DNA of 39,488 nucleotides from Bacillus sp. RO3 (GCF_012911895.1 NZ_JAAXCV010000004.1:1-39488); one strand, 5' to 3'. Counted from the stretch's first letter, positions 26,087-36,436 are shown. Translations and numbers: made by a program. Notes: generated by a model not told the origin, from the sequence alone.

Positions 26087-26209
26087 AAAAAGGGCTCCCG
26101 TTTCCTACGGAAGCCCACTTGCAAAAAATTGAGGCGAGAGATCAGCAAACGCCACATCGTTTGTTGTCACAAGGACGTGATCCCCGACTTACACAATTCA
26201 GCTCATCGC
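26087..26209 (-). ncRNA. Candidate small RNA between yttB and the cupin gene
   Basis: On the minus strand a sigma-A-like promoter TTGTTT (26239-26244), 17 bp, TATTCT (26216-26221) would start an RNA near 26209. The predicted RNA contains two clean hairpins, TCAC-GTCCTT-GTGA and CAAACG-ATGTGG-CGTTTG. It ends in a GC-rich hairpin GGGCT/AGCCC (26092-26115) followed by TTTTT: about 120 nt, a typical sRNA size. No convincing coding frame is present. It is not one of the RNA families I recognise. It could instead be the 3' UTR of the cupin gene. Positions 26222-26353 hold nothing else recognisable. Confidence 0.4.
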
Positions 26210-26353
26210 TTTATTAGAATAGCACAGGACAGGTAAGAAAACAATCCTTTTTTTATAAAAACAATATGCAGAGATTTACGGAGTCTTATGAGCTGTTTCT
26301 GGGACGCTCTGCACTGGAGATACAGGAACAGCAGGCAAATCCTTGGTTTAGCC

Positions 26354-26857
26354 CTATTTCTTAAGCCAATATTTAATAAGAGGCCCCTTTTCTCCAAACA
26401 CGGGATCTAATGAAGGGCACGGCACGTTCTTGATCTCTATCAAAACGCTTGGACGCTCCCGTAATAACCCTTTTTTTAAGTTGTATTCGTCCCCGTTCGG
26501 ATAGGCCCCTGCGACCTTAAAGTCGGGACTGGAGGATACTTTCTTATGCCCGGTTCCAGCTGGAAGGATGATCACATCACTTTTATGGATGGTCACTTCT
26601 TCGCCCAGTTCACCGCCCAGCTGCACCTTTGCTTCTCCTTCCATGACTCCCAATACTTCATGAGCGTTGCTGTGGTAATGGTGGTAATCATAAATGCCAT
26701 TTGTCCAACTGTTAAGCCATTGATTCCGGTTGAAAAGTTCTTCGGCACCATGGGAATGATCAAGTGCACTCCGGTAAATGAGTACGGGCAGGTCCGGGTT
26801 ATTAGGGATGATTCCATCGTCTTCGAAATATAATAGCTTCAGCTCTGCGATTTTCAT
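26354..26857 (-). CDS. Cupin-domain protein (YjlB-like)
   Basis: A 167-residue single-cupin protein. Metal-ligand candidates are in the first cupin motif (YDYHHYHSNAHEVLGVMEGEA) and the second (VIILPAGTGHKKV). It resembles the Bacillus YjlB cupin group. The start is ATG 26857, with GGAGG 9 nt upstream; longer in-frame extensions lack a ribosome site. No substrate is known. It diverges from the sigma-54 activator gene but has no obvious functional tie to hydroxybutyrate use. Confidence 0.82.
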   Translation of the reverse strand: MKIAELKLLYFEDDGIIPNNPDLPVLIYRSALDHSHGAEELFNRNQWLNSWTNGIYDYHHYHSNAHEVLGVMEGEAKVQLGGELGEEVTIHKSDVIILPAGTGHKKVSSSPDFKVAGAYPNGDEYNLKKGLLRERPSVLIEIKNVPCPSLDPVFGEKGPLIKYWLKK

Positions 26858-27032
26858 CCTTTCATTCCTCCATTCATTGTTAAAAACTTTCCCTTTTCCA
26901 CCGTGAATTAAACCGAATTCGTGATGATAATTGAAATTATTGGAAATGTGAAATGGTTTTAGCAATGCGTATGAATGGATGTGCTAATATAAGGTTATAT
27001 GTTCTCTTGCAAGAAAGAGGAGGCAATGAAAA

Positions 27033-28394
27033 ATGAGCAGCTTATTAAAAAAGGTATCCGTGGAAATGATTGAAATTATTCTTGAGAACGCTTTCGAATG
27101 GTTGGTCGTAGTCGATGGTGAAGGGACGATCATTTATATAAATGACAACTACTGCCGTTTCCTTGAGGTTGATCGTGAGAAAGCGATTGGGTCACATGTG
27201 ACCAATGTCATTGAAAACACCCGTATGCATATTGTCGCAGGCAGCGGCAAGGAAGAAGTGGCGGACCTTCAATATATAAAGGGAAACTATATGATTGCCA
27301 ATCGAATCCCCATCCGGGTGGATGGAAAGGTCATCGGTGCATTTGGATCTGTCATCTTTAGGGATACAAGTGAATGGATGCAAATGAGTTCTCACGTAAA
27401 AAACATGATGTCCAAAATCCAAAGCTACATACAGGATATTAACTCGGGTGTGAAATACTCACTGAACGATATAATCGGGGAATCCCCAGGCATGAATGAA
27501 CTGAAGGATAAAGCCCAAATGATTGCTCCAAGTGATATCTCAGTCCTGATCAGAGGGGAGAGCGGGACTGGTAAGGAACTCTTCGCCCACAGTATACACC
27601 AGCTGAGCGAAAGAAGCGGGCAGCCTTTTATCAAGGTGAACTGTGCAGCGATACCGGAACAGCTATTAGAATCCGAGTTGTTCGGTTATGAAGAAGGAGC
27701 CTTTACGGGAGCGAAAAAAGGCGGTAAGAAAGGGAAGTTTCAGCTGGCCCATAAGGGAACGCTCTTTCTGGATGAGATTGGGGACATGCCCCTCAATATG
27801 CAGGCGAAGCTCCTCAGGGTATTACAGGAAGGGGAAATCGAGGCGGTCGGTTCCACAAGGATTCAACATGTGGATGTCCGCATCATTGCCGCCACCAACC
27901 GCCCACTGGAGAAAATGATGGAAGAAAAGCGGTTCCGCAGCGATCTGTATTACCGGATCAATGTCGTTCCATTTCAAATCCCTTCTTTACGGGAGCGGAA
28001 GGAAGATATCGGAACGCTGGCCAGATTTTTTCTGGAGAAATCCACTAAATCATCGGGGAAACGAATCCAAGGCTTTGAAAATGAAGTCATGCAGATTTTC
28101 CTTTCCTACAGCTGGCCTGGGAATCTCCGTGAATTAGAAAATGTCATTAACGCTTCCACCTATTTGTCAAATGGAAGCATGATTTCCCTTCAATCGCTCC
28201 CTTCCTATATGAAGGCTGGAAATGTATACGATGTAGGATCAAAAACTTTAAAGGAGATCCTTGAGGAAACCGAGAAATCCGTGTTGGCTCAAAGCCTACA
28301 GACTCACCATCATGATAAACGGAAAGTGGCAGAGTCTTTAGGGATAAGTAAATCAAGCATGTATGAGAAGTTAAATAAATATCAGCTTCTGTGA
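27033..28394 (+). CDS. Sigma-54-dependent transcriptional activator (PAS-AAA+-Fis HTH)
   Basis: A 453-residue bacterial enhancer-binding protein. An N-terminal PAS domain (about 10-120, [18 protein letters not shown]) probably senses a ligand or redox signal. The AAA+ domain (about 145-375) has Walker A GESGTGKE (near 175) and the sigma-54 contact loop GAFTGA (near 222). A Fis-type helix-turn-helix sits at the C-terminus ([19 protein letters not shown]). A -24/-12 promoter and an upstream dyad lie just downstream, before the permease gene, so this is most likely the local activator of the permease and dehydrogenase genes with RNA polymerase-SigL. Confidence 0.92.
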   Translation: MSSLLKKVSVEMIEIILENAFEWLVVVDGEGTIIYINDNYCRFLEVDREKAIGSHVTNVIENTRMHIVAGSGKEEVADLQYIKGNYMIANRIPIRVDGKVIGAFGSVIFRDTSEWMQMSSHVKNMMSKIQSYIQDINSGVKYSLNDIIGESPGMNELKDKAQMIAPSDISVLIRGESGTGKELFAHSIHQLSERSGQPFIKVNCAAIPEQLLESELFGYEEGAFTGAKKGGKKGKFQLAHKGTLFLDEIGDMPLNMQAKLLRVLQEGEIEAVGSTRIQHVDVRIIAATNRPLEKMMEEKRFRSDLYYRINVVPFQIPSLRERKEDIGTLARFFLEKSTKSSGKRIQGFENEVMQIFLSYSWPGNLRELENVINASTYLSNGSMISLQSLPSYMKAGNVYDVGSKTLKEILEETEKSVLAQSLQTHHHDKRKVAESLGISKSSMYEKLNKYQLL

Positions 28395-28403
28395 TTGAAT
28401 ACG

Positions 28404-28443
28404 CAGTCCGGAAATATGGAAAGTCGTCCATATTTCCGGACTG
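28404..28443 (+). terminator. Terminator after the sigma-54 activator gene
   Basis: CAGTCCGGAAATATGGA and TCCATATTTCCGGACTG form a perfect 17-bp stem with a short loop, then TTTT. Confidence 0.82.
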
Positions 28444-28475
28444 TTTTACGTTTGAAGCAGATGTGTACATTTCAT

Positions 28476-28498
28476 GACAGAAATGGTGCCGTTTTGTC
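28476..28498 (+). promoter_or_regulatory. Candidate enhancer (UAS) dyad
   Basis: GACAGAA (28476-28482) and TTTTGTC (28492-28498) form an inverted repeat (6 of 7), located about 66 bp upstream of the -24 element, a typical distance for an enhancer-binding-protein site. Confidence 0.45.
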
Positions 28499-28563
28499 CA
28501 GAAATCCGGAATCCACATCCCTGTAAACAGAAAGAATGATTTCATTGTCAGTAATCTGAAAGT

Positions 28564-28579
28564 TGGCACAATTTTTGCA
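28564..28579 (+). promoter_or_regulatory. Sigma-54 (-24/-12) promoter
   Basis: TGGCAC (28564-28569), 5 bp, TTGCA (28575-28579); GG and GC dinucleotides separated by exactly 10 bp. This matches the consensus TGGCACN5TTGCW perfectly and lies about 115 bp before the permease gene. Confidence 0.92.
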
Positions 28580-28694
28580 AGTATGTATTGTGAAAGGATT
28601 TCACGGGAAGGAGAGAAGAAGCTTTTTCGCTGGATGAAAATGTAAACGATTTCATATTAAGTGATCAACTTCAGAGAATAAAGGGGGAAATACC

Positions 28695-30017
28695 ATGTTA
28701 AGCATGATCGGTCTAATTGGAGGACTCATTTTATTAATCTTTTTAACGATGAGGGGAATGAACATATTAGTCGTTGGTCCCATTTCGGCATTGTTCGTAG
28801 CGGTGTTGAGCGGGATGCCGCTCTTTCCGCAGTTGGCCGCTGAAGGGGAAGCCAACCTGGTATCCAATTATATGTCAGGGTTCACAGGCTTTGTCGCGGC
28901 CTGGTATCTTATGTTCTTATTGGGTGCCGTTTTCGGGAAAGTGATGGAAGACAGTGGGGCAGCGGATAGTGTCTCCCGATTTGTAGTAGAGAAATTAGGG
29001 ATGAAATACGCCGTATTCGCCATTGTCCTTGCCTGTGCCGTTTTAACGTACGGGGGCGTGAGTCTCTTCGTTGTGGCATTTTCCGTTTATCCTATGGCGG
29101 TGAGTTTATTTAAACAGGCTGACCTTCCACGAAGATTCATTCCTGCGGCATTGGCATTCGGTTCTGTCACATTTACCATGACATCCGCAGGTTCACCGGA
29201 GATCCAAAACTGGATCCCCATCGAATACTTAGGGACCACGCCTTATGCAGGCTGGGAAGTCAGCTTGATTGTGGCTGTGTTTATGGCGGTATTCGGTTAT
29301 TGGTGGTTAAAACGGATGATCACAAAGGCAGTCAATAAAGGAGAGAAGTTCCATTCACGTGAAGAAGATCCGGTCATCGATGAAGGAAGACCTCTTCCGA
29401 ATCCGTTCATGGGGCTGATTCCATTGCTGGTTGTGCTGATTCTTTCGTTCATTTTCCATGATTCATTAAAACAATCAGCCCTTATCATTGCCCTTTTAGG
29501 AGGGGTGATTTCAGCGTATGTGCTGAATCGTAAATATTTCAAAGGCTTCTGGGGTGCTGTTTCTGAAGGAACGGTCGGGGCACTGATCGCGATCGGGAAT
29601 ACTGCGGCAGTCGTTGGATTCGGAGGCGTGGCAAAAGCCGTTCCCGCTTTCAGTACAGCCGTTGATGTCATGACCAGTATCCCGGGTTCTCCATTGATAG
29701 GTGGGGCCATTGCCGTCAGTGTGATCGCAGGTATGACAGGTTCTGCTTCCGGTGGTCAGGCGATTGCCCTGCCGATCCTCGCCCCTCACTATGTTGATAT
29801 GGGCGTGAATCCAGAAGCCCTGCACAGGGTAGTGGCGATTTCGTCAGGAGCACTGGATTCTTTACCGCATAATGGGTATGTGGTCACGACAATCCGTTCC
29901 ATCTGTAATGAAACACATGGAGAAGCCTATGGGGCTGTCGGTGCCCTTACAGTCATCGTCCCTCTCATCGGTTTAGCCATTGCGATTGCATTATTCTCAT
30001 TCGGCGTAGGGATCTAA
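28695..30017 (+). CDS. GntP-family permease, probable 3-hydroxybutyrate transporter
   Basis: A 440-residue, 12-14-helix membrane protein of the gluconate:H+ symporter (GntP)/ion transporter superfamily. Characteristic parts are LTYGGVSLFVVAFSVYP, AVVGFGGVAKA and MTGSASGGQAIALPILAP. It lies 15 nt upstream of a hydroxybutyrate dehydrogenase gene and downstream of a sigma-54 promoter, so import of D-3-hydroxybutyrate (or a similar small hydroxyacid) is the likely role. B. subtilis has an analogous arrangement of the YxjC permease near yxjF, as I recall. Gluconate is unlikely, as no gluconate kinase gene is present. Confidence 0.85.
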   Translation: MLSMIGLIGGLILLIFLTMRGMNILVVGPISALFVAVLSGMPLFPQLAAEGEANLVSNYMSGFTGFVAAWYLMFLLGAVFGKVMEDSGAADSVSRFVVEKLGMKYAVFAIVLACAVLTYGGVSLFVVAFSVYPMAVSLFKQADLPRRFIPAALAFGSVTFTMTSAGSPEIQNWIPIEYLGTTPYAGWEVSLIVAVFMAVFGYWWLKRMITKAVNKGEKFHSREEDPVIDEGRPLPNPFMGLIPLLVVLILSFIFHDSLKQSALIIALLGGVISAYVLNRKYFKGFWGAVSEGTVGALIAIGNTAAVVGFGGVAKAVPAFSTAVDVMTSIPGSPLIGGAIAVSVIAGMTGSASGGQAIALPILAPHYVDMGVNPEALHRVVAISSGALDSLPHNGYVVTTIRSICNETHGEAYGAVGALTVIVPLIGLAIAIALFSFGVGI

Positions 30018-30032
30018 GAAAGGAGTATCAGG

Positions 30033-30809
30033 ATGGTTGGAAATAAAGTTGTATTCATAACAGGGGCAGCCCGGGGAATCGGGTTTGAAATCGGAAGGGA
30101 ATTCGCTGCGAATGGAGCAAAAGTCGTCCTCACCGATTTGCATGAAGACTCCGTTCAAGAAGCAGCGGAGACTATTAGGAGAGAAGGATATGAGGCCCTT
30201 GGCTTACGGTGTGATGTGACATCTGAAACGGAATTAAAGGAAGCGATCCATCATACAGTCGATCGCTTCGGGAAATTGGATGTCTTGATCAACAACGCGG
30301 GACTGCAATACGTTTCTCATATCGAAGAGTTTCCTGTTGGAAAATTTGAGCTGCTGCTGAAAGTCATGCTGACAGCCCCGTTCGTAGCAATCAAGCATGC
30401 TATGCCCCACATGAAAAAACAGGGATCAGGGCGAATCATCAACATGGCTTCCATTAATGGATTGGTCGGATTCTCAGGAAAGGCAGCCTATAATTCGGCG
30501 AAACATGGAGTCATTGGACTGACAAAGGTTGCGGCTCTGGAGACCGCTGAGCACGGCATTACGGTAAATGCGGTCTGCCCGGGGTACGTGGATACACCCC
30601 TAGTCAGGAATCAACTGGGGGACCTGGCCAAGACCAGAAACATCCCCCTTGAGAATGTGCTTGAAGAAGTCATCTATCCGCTGGTGCCACAAAGAAGACT
30701 GTTGGACGTGAAAGAAATAGCCGACTACACGATGTTTTTGTGCAGTGATGCAGCAAAAGGAATCACGGGTCAGGCTGTCGTACTGGACGGCGGATATACA
30801 GTTCAATAG
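30033..30809 (+). CDS. bdhA: 3-hydroxybutyrate dehydrogenase
   Basis: A 258-residue short-chain dehydrogenase that oxidises D-3-hydroxybutyrate to acetoacetate with NAD+. It shows the Rossmann motif TGAARGIG (10-17), NNAG (86-89), the catalytic Ser in MASING (about 141) and Tyr153-x3-Lys157 (YNSAK). Tell-tale hydroxybutyrate dehydrogenase features are the conserved NAGLQYVSHIEEFP and the ALETAEHGITVNAVCPGYV segment. AAGGAG lies upstream of the ATG, and the gene is co-transcribed with the permease from the sigma-54 promoter. It links monomers from polyhydroxybutyrate turnover or external hydroxybutyrate to central metabolism. Confidence 0.9.
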   Translation: MVGNKVVFITGAARGIGFEIGREFAANGAKVVLTDLHEDSVQEAAETIRREGYEALGLRCDVTSETELKEAIHHTVDRFGKLDVLINNAGLQYVSHIEEFPVGKFELLLKVMLTAPFVAIKHAMPHMKKQGSGRIINMASINGLVGFSGKAAYNSAKHGVIGLTKVAALETAEHGITVNAVCPGYVDTPLVRNQLGDLAKTRNIPLENVLEEVIYPLVPQRRLLDVKEIADYTMFLCSDAAKGITGQAVVLDGGYTVQ

Positions 30810-30820
30810 GTGAGTTGATG

Positions 30821-30854
30821 GAGAAACGATCTTTTAGGAGGTCGTTTCCTTCTC
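30821..30854 (+). terminator. Weak terminator-like hairpin after bdhA
   Basis: AAACGATCT and AGGTCGTTT pair imperfectly, with GAGAA/TTCTC extending the stem; only a short pyrimidine tract follows. Confidence 0.45.
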
Positions 30855-30963
30855 TATGTTGGGCCCGCTTCCTCTCGGATTCACTACTTCTGTATAGAAC
30901 TGTGCCGTCTTCAATGACAAAAATTGTCCCGCCCATCAACAATGGGCTTGCGCTTCTGAATAT

Positions 30964-30992
30964 TTTTCACTAAAATAGTGAATACATATAAT
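30964..30992 (+). promoter_or_regulatory. leuS promoter
   Basis: TTTTCA (30964-30969), 17-bp spacer, TATAAT (30987-30992). A perfect inverted repeat TTCACTA-AAA-TAGTGAA (30966-30982) overlaps the -35 and spacer. Between bdhA and this promoter (30855-30963) nothing else is recognisable. Confidence 0.7.
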
Positions 30993-31008
30993 GTTTACCA
31001 TATTGAAA

Positions 31009-31250
31009 CGTTGATCAGGAGTAGTAGTGAAGGTTTTCTGACGTAGAGAGTTGACGGGTGGTGAAAGTCAACCAGAAGCATCATGAACTCGCCTGCTGAG
31101 TTGCAAGTGTGAACCTAAGTAAGACTTGCCGTTTTCCGCGTTAAGGATGAATGAAGCTGAGTGCGCGTACACTAATGTGGGTGGTACCGCGGGAGAATGT
31201 AAATACAAACTCTCGTCCCAAATATTTATTTGGGATGAGGGTTTTTTTAT
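31009..31250 (+). ncRNA. T-box leader, tRNA-Leu sensing
   Basis: The invariant T-box GGTGGTACCGCGGG is at 31180-31193. A stem I with AGTAGTAGTGAAGG-type loop E bases lies near 31020, and a candidate specifier CTC is in GAACTCGCCTG. The terminator pairs CTCTCGTCCCAAAT with ATTTGGGATGAGGG (31210-31241) and ends in TTTTTTT. Uncharged tRNA-Leu would favour the antiterminator and leuS expression. Confidence 0.93.
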
Positions 31251-31285
31251 TTTATTTTGAATGACAAGTAAAGGAGGATCTCAAT

Positions 31286-33700
<2,415 letters not shown>

Positions 33701-33715
33701 TAGGTAATCTTTTTT

Positions 33716-33802
33716 GAGGGACGGACCTTGAAGCTGAATCTGATTGATAGGGAATGCTGTCAATTGAGGATTCTGTGTTTCGCTAAGGTCCGTCCCTCTT
33801 TT
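33716..33802 (+). terminator. leuS terminator, long-loop member of the GGTCCGTCCC family
   Basis: GAGGGACGGACCTT (33716-33729) and AAGGTCCGTCCCTC (33785-33798) are exact complements separated by about 55 nt, then TTTT. The 28-bp 3' part (33775-33802) is repeated at 33863-33890 with 25 matches, giving a partial second copy without a 5' arm. Between 33803 and 33900 there is no gene. Confidence 0.65.
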
Positions 33803-33904
33803 CCATTTGGAGGAACAGGCCTCAAAATGGGCTGTCTTTTTAATATGAATCGCTTTAGATCAGTGTTTCGTTGAGGTCCGTCCCCCTTTTGGAGTCTGAT
33901 GTTT

Positions 33905-33932
33905 TTGATTGGCTGTCGGGCTTTGGTATAAT
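33905..33932 (+). promoter_or_regulatory. ytwF promoter, extended -10
   Basis: TTGATT (33905-33910), 16 bp, TATAAT (33927-33932) preceded by TGG. The predicted start site near 33939 leaves no leader for an ATG at 33941. Confidence 0.7.
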
Positions 33933-33964
33933 CATGGGGAATGAATGATGAAAGGAAGATGAAA

Positions 33965-34276
33965 TTGGATACGATTAAGACGATTACGACGGATGAGTTA
34001 GAGCAGAAGTTGAAGAATGGTGAGGACCTGCTTTTAGTGGATGTTCGTGAAGATGAGGAAGTGGCCGGGGGAATGATCCCTGGAGCGAAGCATATCAAAA
34101 TGGGGGAAATCCCAGAGTCATTGGATCAATTTGATAAAGAGAAAGAGTACATCTTTATCTGCCGTTCAGGAAATCGCAGCGGAAATGTTGCCCACTACAT
34201 GCAGGAGCAGGGATACAAAGTGGTGAACATGGAAGGCGGCATGATGAACTGGTCTGGTGAGACTGCAGCTAAGTAA
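33965..34276 (+). CDS. ytwF: Rhodanese-like sulfurtransferase (YtwF-like)
   Basis: A 103-residue single-domain rhodanese. The active-site loop is CRSGNRSG with the catalytic cysteine, preceded by LLLVDVREDEEVAGGMIPGAKHI, a family signature. It probably carries persulfide sulfur in thiolation pathways. Three in-frame starts exist: ATG 33941 (at the predicted transcription start), ATG 33959 (too close to AAAGGA) and TTG 33965 (AAAGGA 8 nt upstream). I chose the TTG, which gives the usual length of about 103. It lies downstream of leuS as in B. subtilis, with its own promoter. Confidence 0.85.
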   Translation: MDTIKTITTDELEQKLKNGEDLLLVDVREDEEVAGGMIPGAKHIKMGEIPESLDQFDKEKEYIFICRSGNRSGNVAHYMQEQGYKVVNMEGGMMNWSGETAAK

Positions 34277-34286
34277 TGTTGAAAGA

Positions 34287-34323
34287 GGGCACATTCTTTT
34301 TAAAAAAGGGTGTGCTTTTTTTT
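34287..34323 (+). terminator. ytwF terminator
   Basis: GCACA (34290-34294 region) and TGTGC enclose an internal TTTTTAAAAA helix, followed by eight T. Confidence 0.75.
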
Positions 34324-34390
34324 ATGTATGTTGTGGGAAACCTGAGAAAGTGGCTTTGCGGTAGAGGTGAATTTGGAGTGGAAGGCGGTA

Positions 34391-34620
34391 TATCGGGGGA
34401 ATCCGGGATATATCAGCGAAGTGGTGATTTTATCAGCGAAATCAGGGATATATCAGCGAGATGATCATTTTATCAGCGAAATCCTGGATAAATCATCGAA
34501 GTGATCATTTTAACAGCGAAATCCTGGATACATCAGGGAAGTGATCATTTTAATAGCGAAATCCTGGATAAATCAGCGAAATAATCATTTTATCAGCGAA
34601 ATCCACAATATATCAGCGAA
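34391..34620 (+). repeat. Array of about eleven 20-bp direct repeats (TATCAGCGAA)
   Basis: The 10-mer TATCAGCGAA, exact or with 1-2 changes, starts at 34411, 34431, 34451, 34471, 34491, 34511, 34531, 34551, 34571, 34591 and 34611: a strict 20-bp period. A decayed unit is at 34391. The 10-bp segments between them alternate between two types, GTGATCATTT and ATCCTGGATA, making a 40-bp higher-order unit. There are no reverse-orientation copies and no coding frame spanning the array. Its function is unknown. Confidence 0.9.
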
Positions 34621-34739
34621 AACCACACAACACCTCACCATCCGCAAGCTTCCAACCAACATGTATATCCCCATCAATTGTTTGAAAATGAACTATTCTG
34701 ACAATACTACTATCAAACAAAGAATGGGGAGGGTGCTCT

Positions 34740-34922
34740 ATGATTCAAGTGAAAGTATTTGATTACGAGCATGAAAAAGATTTAGAGAAAGATATGAACC
34801 AGTTTCTCAGTAAGATGGATGATAAAAAAATTGTGGATATCAAATACCATGTCGCAGCGATGTCTGAAGAAGTAGAGGAGCAAATCTATTGTTTTTCCGC
34901 CATGGTCATATACAGAAAATAA
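34740..34922 (+). CDS. cse60: Sporulation protein Cse60-like
   Basis: A 60-residue acidic protein (MIQVKVFDYEHEKDLEKDMNQ... ending QIYCFSAMVIYRK). The size and C-terminus match B. subtilis Cse60 (YteV), a small sporulation protein transcribed by sigma-E in the mother cell. GGGGAGGG lies before the ATG. A sigma-E-like promoter is possible upstream (CAATACTA near 34699), but TTGAAA-N17-TACTAC also fits sigma-A, so I do not call either firmly. It lies just downstream of the 20-bp repeat array. Its molecular role is unknown. Confidence 0.82.
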   Translation: MIQVKVFDYEHEKDLEKDMNQFLSKMDDKKIVDIKYHVAAMSEEVEEQIYCFSAMVIYRK

Positions 34923-34923
34923 A

Positions 34924-34974
34924 AAGGTTGATCACCCTGCAGATGCAGATGGAGATCAACCCATTTTTTTTAGA
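34924..34974. terminator. Terminator after cse60
   Basis: GGTTGATC and GATCAACC pair, followed by an eight-T run; it is shared by the convergent flavoprotein gene, which ends at 34977. Confidence 0.8.
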
Positions 34975-34976
34975 AC

Positions 34977-36239
34977 TCAAACCTTTGCTGCATTATAGCC
35001 AGCAAGTCTGCCGGTCACTAGGGCAGAGGTGATATTGTAGCCTCCTGTGTATCCGTGGATGTCGAGCACTTCCCCACAGAAAAAAAGGCCGTTCATCTTT
35101 TTCGAAGCCATCGTTTTCGGTTCGATTTCTTTAATGGAAACGCCCCCGCCCGTGACGAAGGCTTTATCAATGGACAACGTTCCGTTCACATTGAAGGTGA
35201 ATTGTTTCAAGAGGTTCGTAAATTGACGGATTTTTTCGGATGAGATGTGATCTCCTTTTTCATCTTGATCGATTTCGGCACGATCAAGTAAAAAGAGAAG
35301 ATATCTTTCGGGAACCAATCCTTTGAAGATGTTTTTGGCTGCTTTCTTACCGTCTTCCTTCACTTGTTTATGAAGGGATTGAAAAAGCTGCTCCTCATTT
35401 TGATCCGGGATGGAATCGATTTGCATGGCGACGTGGGTCAGATTCCACTTTTTCATGGCTTTTACCACGTATTGACTGCAGCGGAGAACGGCCGGTCCTG
35501 AAATCCCGAGATGGGTGAAAATCATATCCATCCGGTGTGTGATGATTTTCTTCCCTTTTGGGTTCAATACGCTCAGGTCTATGCTTCGCAGGGACAATCC
35601 CTGTAGCTCTTTCTTTTTCACGAAGCGCTCGTCTGATGTAAGGGGAACCTCTGTTGGGAATAAATCCGTGATCGTATGTCCAGCCTTCGTTGCCCACGGG
35701 TAGCCGTCTCCCGTTGATCCCGTGTGAGGGACGGACTTTCCACCGACTGCAATGATGACGGCATTTGCCGCGATGGTTTCCCCGTCTTTCAGAAGGATGC
35801 CCACTGTCTCGCCGTTTTCATACAGGACTTCTTCCACGCTTGTGCTTGTCCGGGTTTCCACCTTCAATTCCTTCATCCGGTTCAATAAGGCTTCCACCAC
35901 GTCCAGTGCCCGGTTCGATACGGGAAACATTCGGCCGTGATCTTCTTCTTTTAATTTTATCCCCAGCTTTTCAAAGAAAGCGATGATATCTTCATTACTA
36001 AACTCGGAAAAGGCACTGTATAGAAACCGGCCATTTCCTGGAATATGCTTGATGATTTCCTCAACAGGAAGCCGATTGGTCACATTGCAGCGACCGCCGC
36101 CTGAAATGGCGAGCTTTCTTCCTAGTTTTGTTCCTTTATCGACAAGAAGGACTTTCGCACCGTTCTCACCGGCTGCGATACTGGCCATTAAGCCTGACGG
36201 TCCCCCGCCTATTACGATGACATCGTATCTTTTTACCAT
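34977..36239 (-). CDS. ytfP: FAD-dependent oxidoreductase, HI0933/BaiN-like (YtfP)
   Basis: A 420-residue flavoprotein. The N-terminal dinucleotide fold is [21 protein letters not shown] (residues 8-28) and a GGGRCNVTN segment follows at about 47-55, both diagnostic of the HI0933/YhiN family. A second FAD contact is [16 protein letters not shown] near the C-terminus. Some relatives (BaiN) act on bile acids, but the Bacillus YtfP substrate is unknown. ATG 36239 has a weak GGTGG site. It is divergent from ytgP, and synteny matches B. subtilis. Confidence 0.88.
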   Translation of the reverse strand: MVKRYDVIVIGGGPSGLMASIAAGENGAKVLLVDKGTKLGRKLAISGGGRCNVTNRLPVEEIIKHIPGNGRFLYSAFSEFSNEDIIAFFEKLGIKLKEEDHGRMFPVSNRALDVVEALLNRMKELKVETRTSTSVEEVLYENGETVGILLKDGETIAANAVIIAVGGKSVPHTGSTGDGYPWATKAGHTITDLFPTEVPLTSDERFVKKKELQGLSLRSIDLSVLNPKGKKIITHRMDMIFTHLGISGPAVLRCSQYVVKAMKKWNLTHVAMQIDSIPDQNEEQLFQSLHKQVKEDGKKAAKNIFKGLVPERYLLFLLDRAEIDQDEKGDHISSEKIRQFTNLLKQFTFNVNGTLSIDKAFVTGGGVSIKEIEPKTMASKKMNGLFFCGEVLDIHGYTGGYNITSALVTGRLAGYNAAKV

Positions 36240-36345
36240 TTTTCCACCAACTTTTAATATTCGCTTCTCAAAAGAAGTTTCACCTTATTTTAAATGGGAT
36301 AGTGTTTAAATACAACTTTCGAAAAAAATTGTCATTCGAATCGGA

Positions 36346-36361
36346 CAGTAGTAAACTACTG
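36346..36361. promoter_or_regulatory. 16-bp palindrome at the ytgP promoter
   Basis: CAGTAGT-AA-ACTACTG is a perfect dyad between divergent ytfP and ytgP. It overlaps a candidate promoter TTGTCA (36329-36334), 17 bp, TAAACT (36352-36357). It could be an operator; a chance match is possible. Confidence 0.4.
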
Positions 36362-36436
36362 ATAGTGTGTTAAATGAGTAAGCCGGATTTTATTATGGTT
36401 GTGTAACGGGCAACAAGATATATAGAGAGGGATACT

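Noticed and set aside
26203..26397. A 64-residue frame on the minus strand at the cupin 3' end
   Set aside because: It overlaps the cupin coding end in another frame, lacks a ribosome site and covers the candidate sRNA promoter.
29297..29710. A 137-residue frame antisense to the GntP-type permease gene
   Set aside because: Low-complexity Thr/Ala/Pro/Ile composition mirrors hydrophobic codons of the permease; shadow frame.
34276..34464. A 62-residue reading frame running from the ytwF terminator into the repeat array
   Set aside because: It begins at the ytwF stop, passes through the terminator hairpin and T run, and its end depends on the phase of the repeats; no ribosome site was seen.
34391..34620. 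The 20-bp array as a CRISPR array
   Set aside because: The intervening segments are only 10 bp, of just two alternating types, not unique spacers; the repeats have no dyad and no cas genes are nearby.
35723..35742. A GGGACGGAC word inside ytfP, resembling the terminator family
   Set aside because: It encodes the conserved [14 protein letters not shown] segment and has no complementary arm nearby; coincidence of codons.
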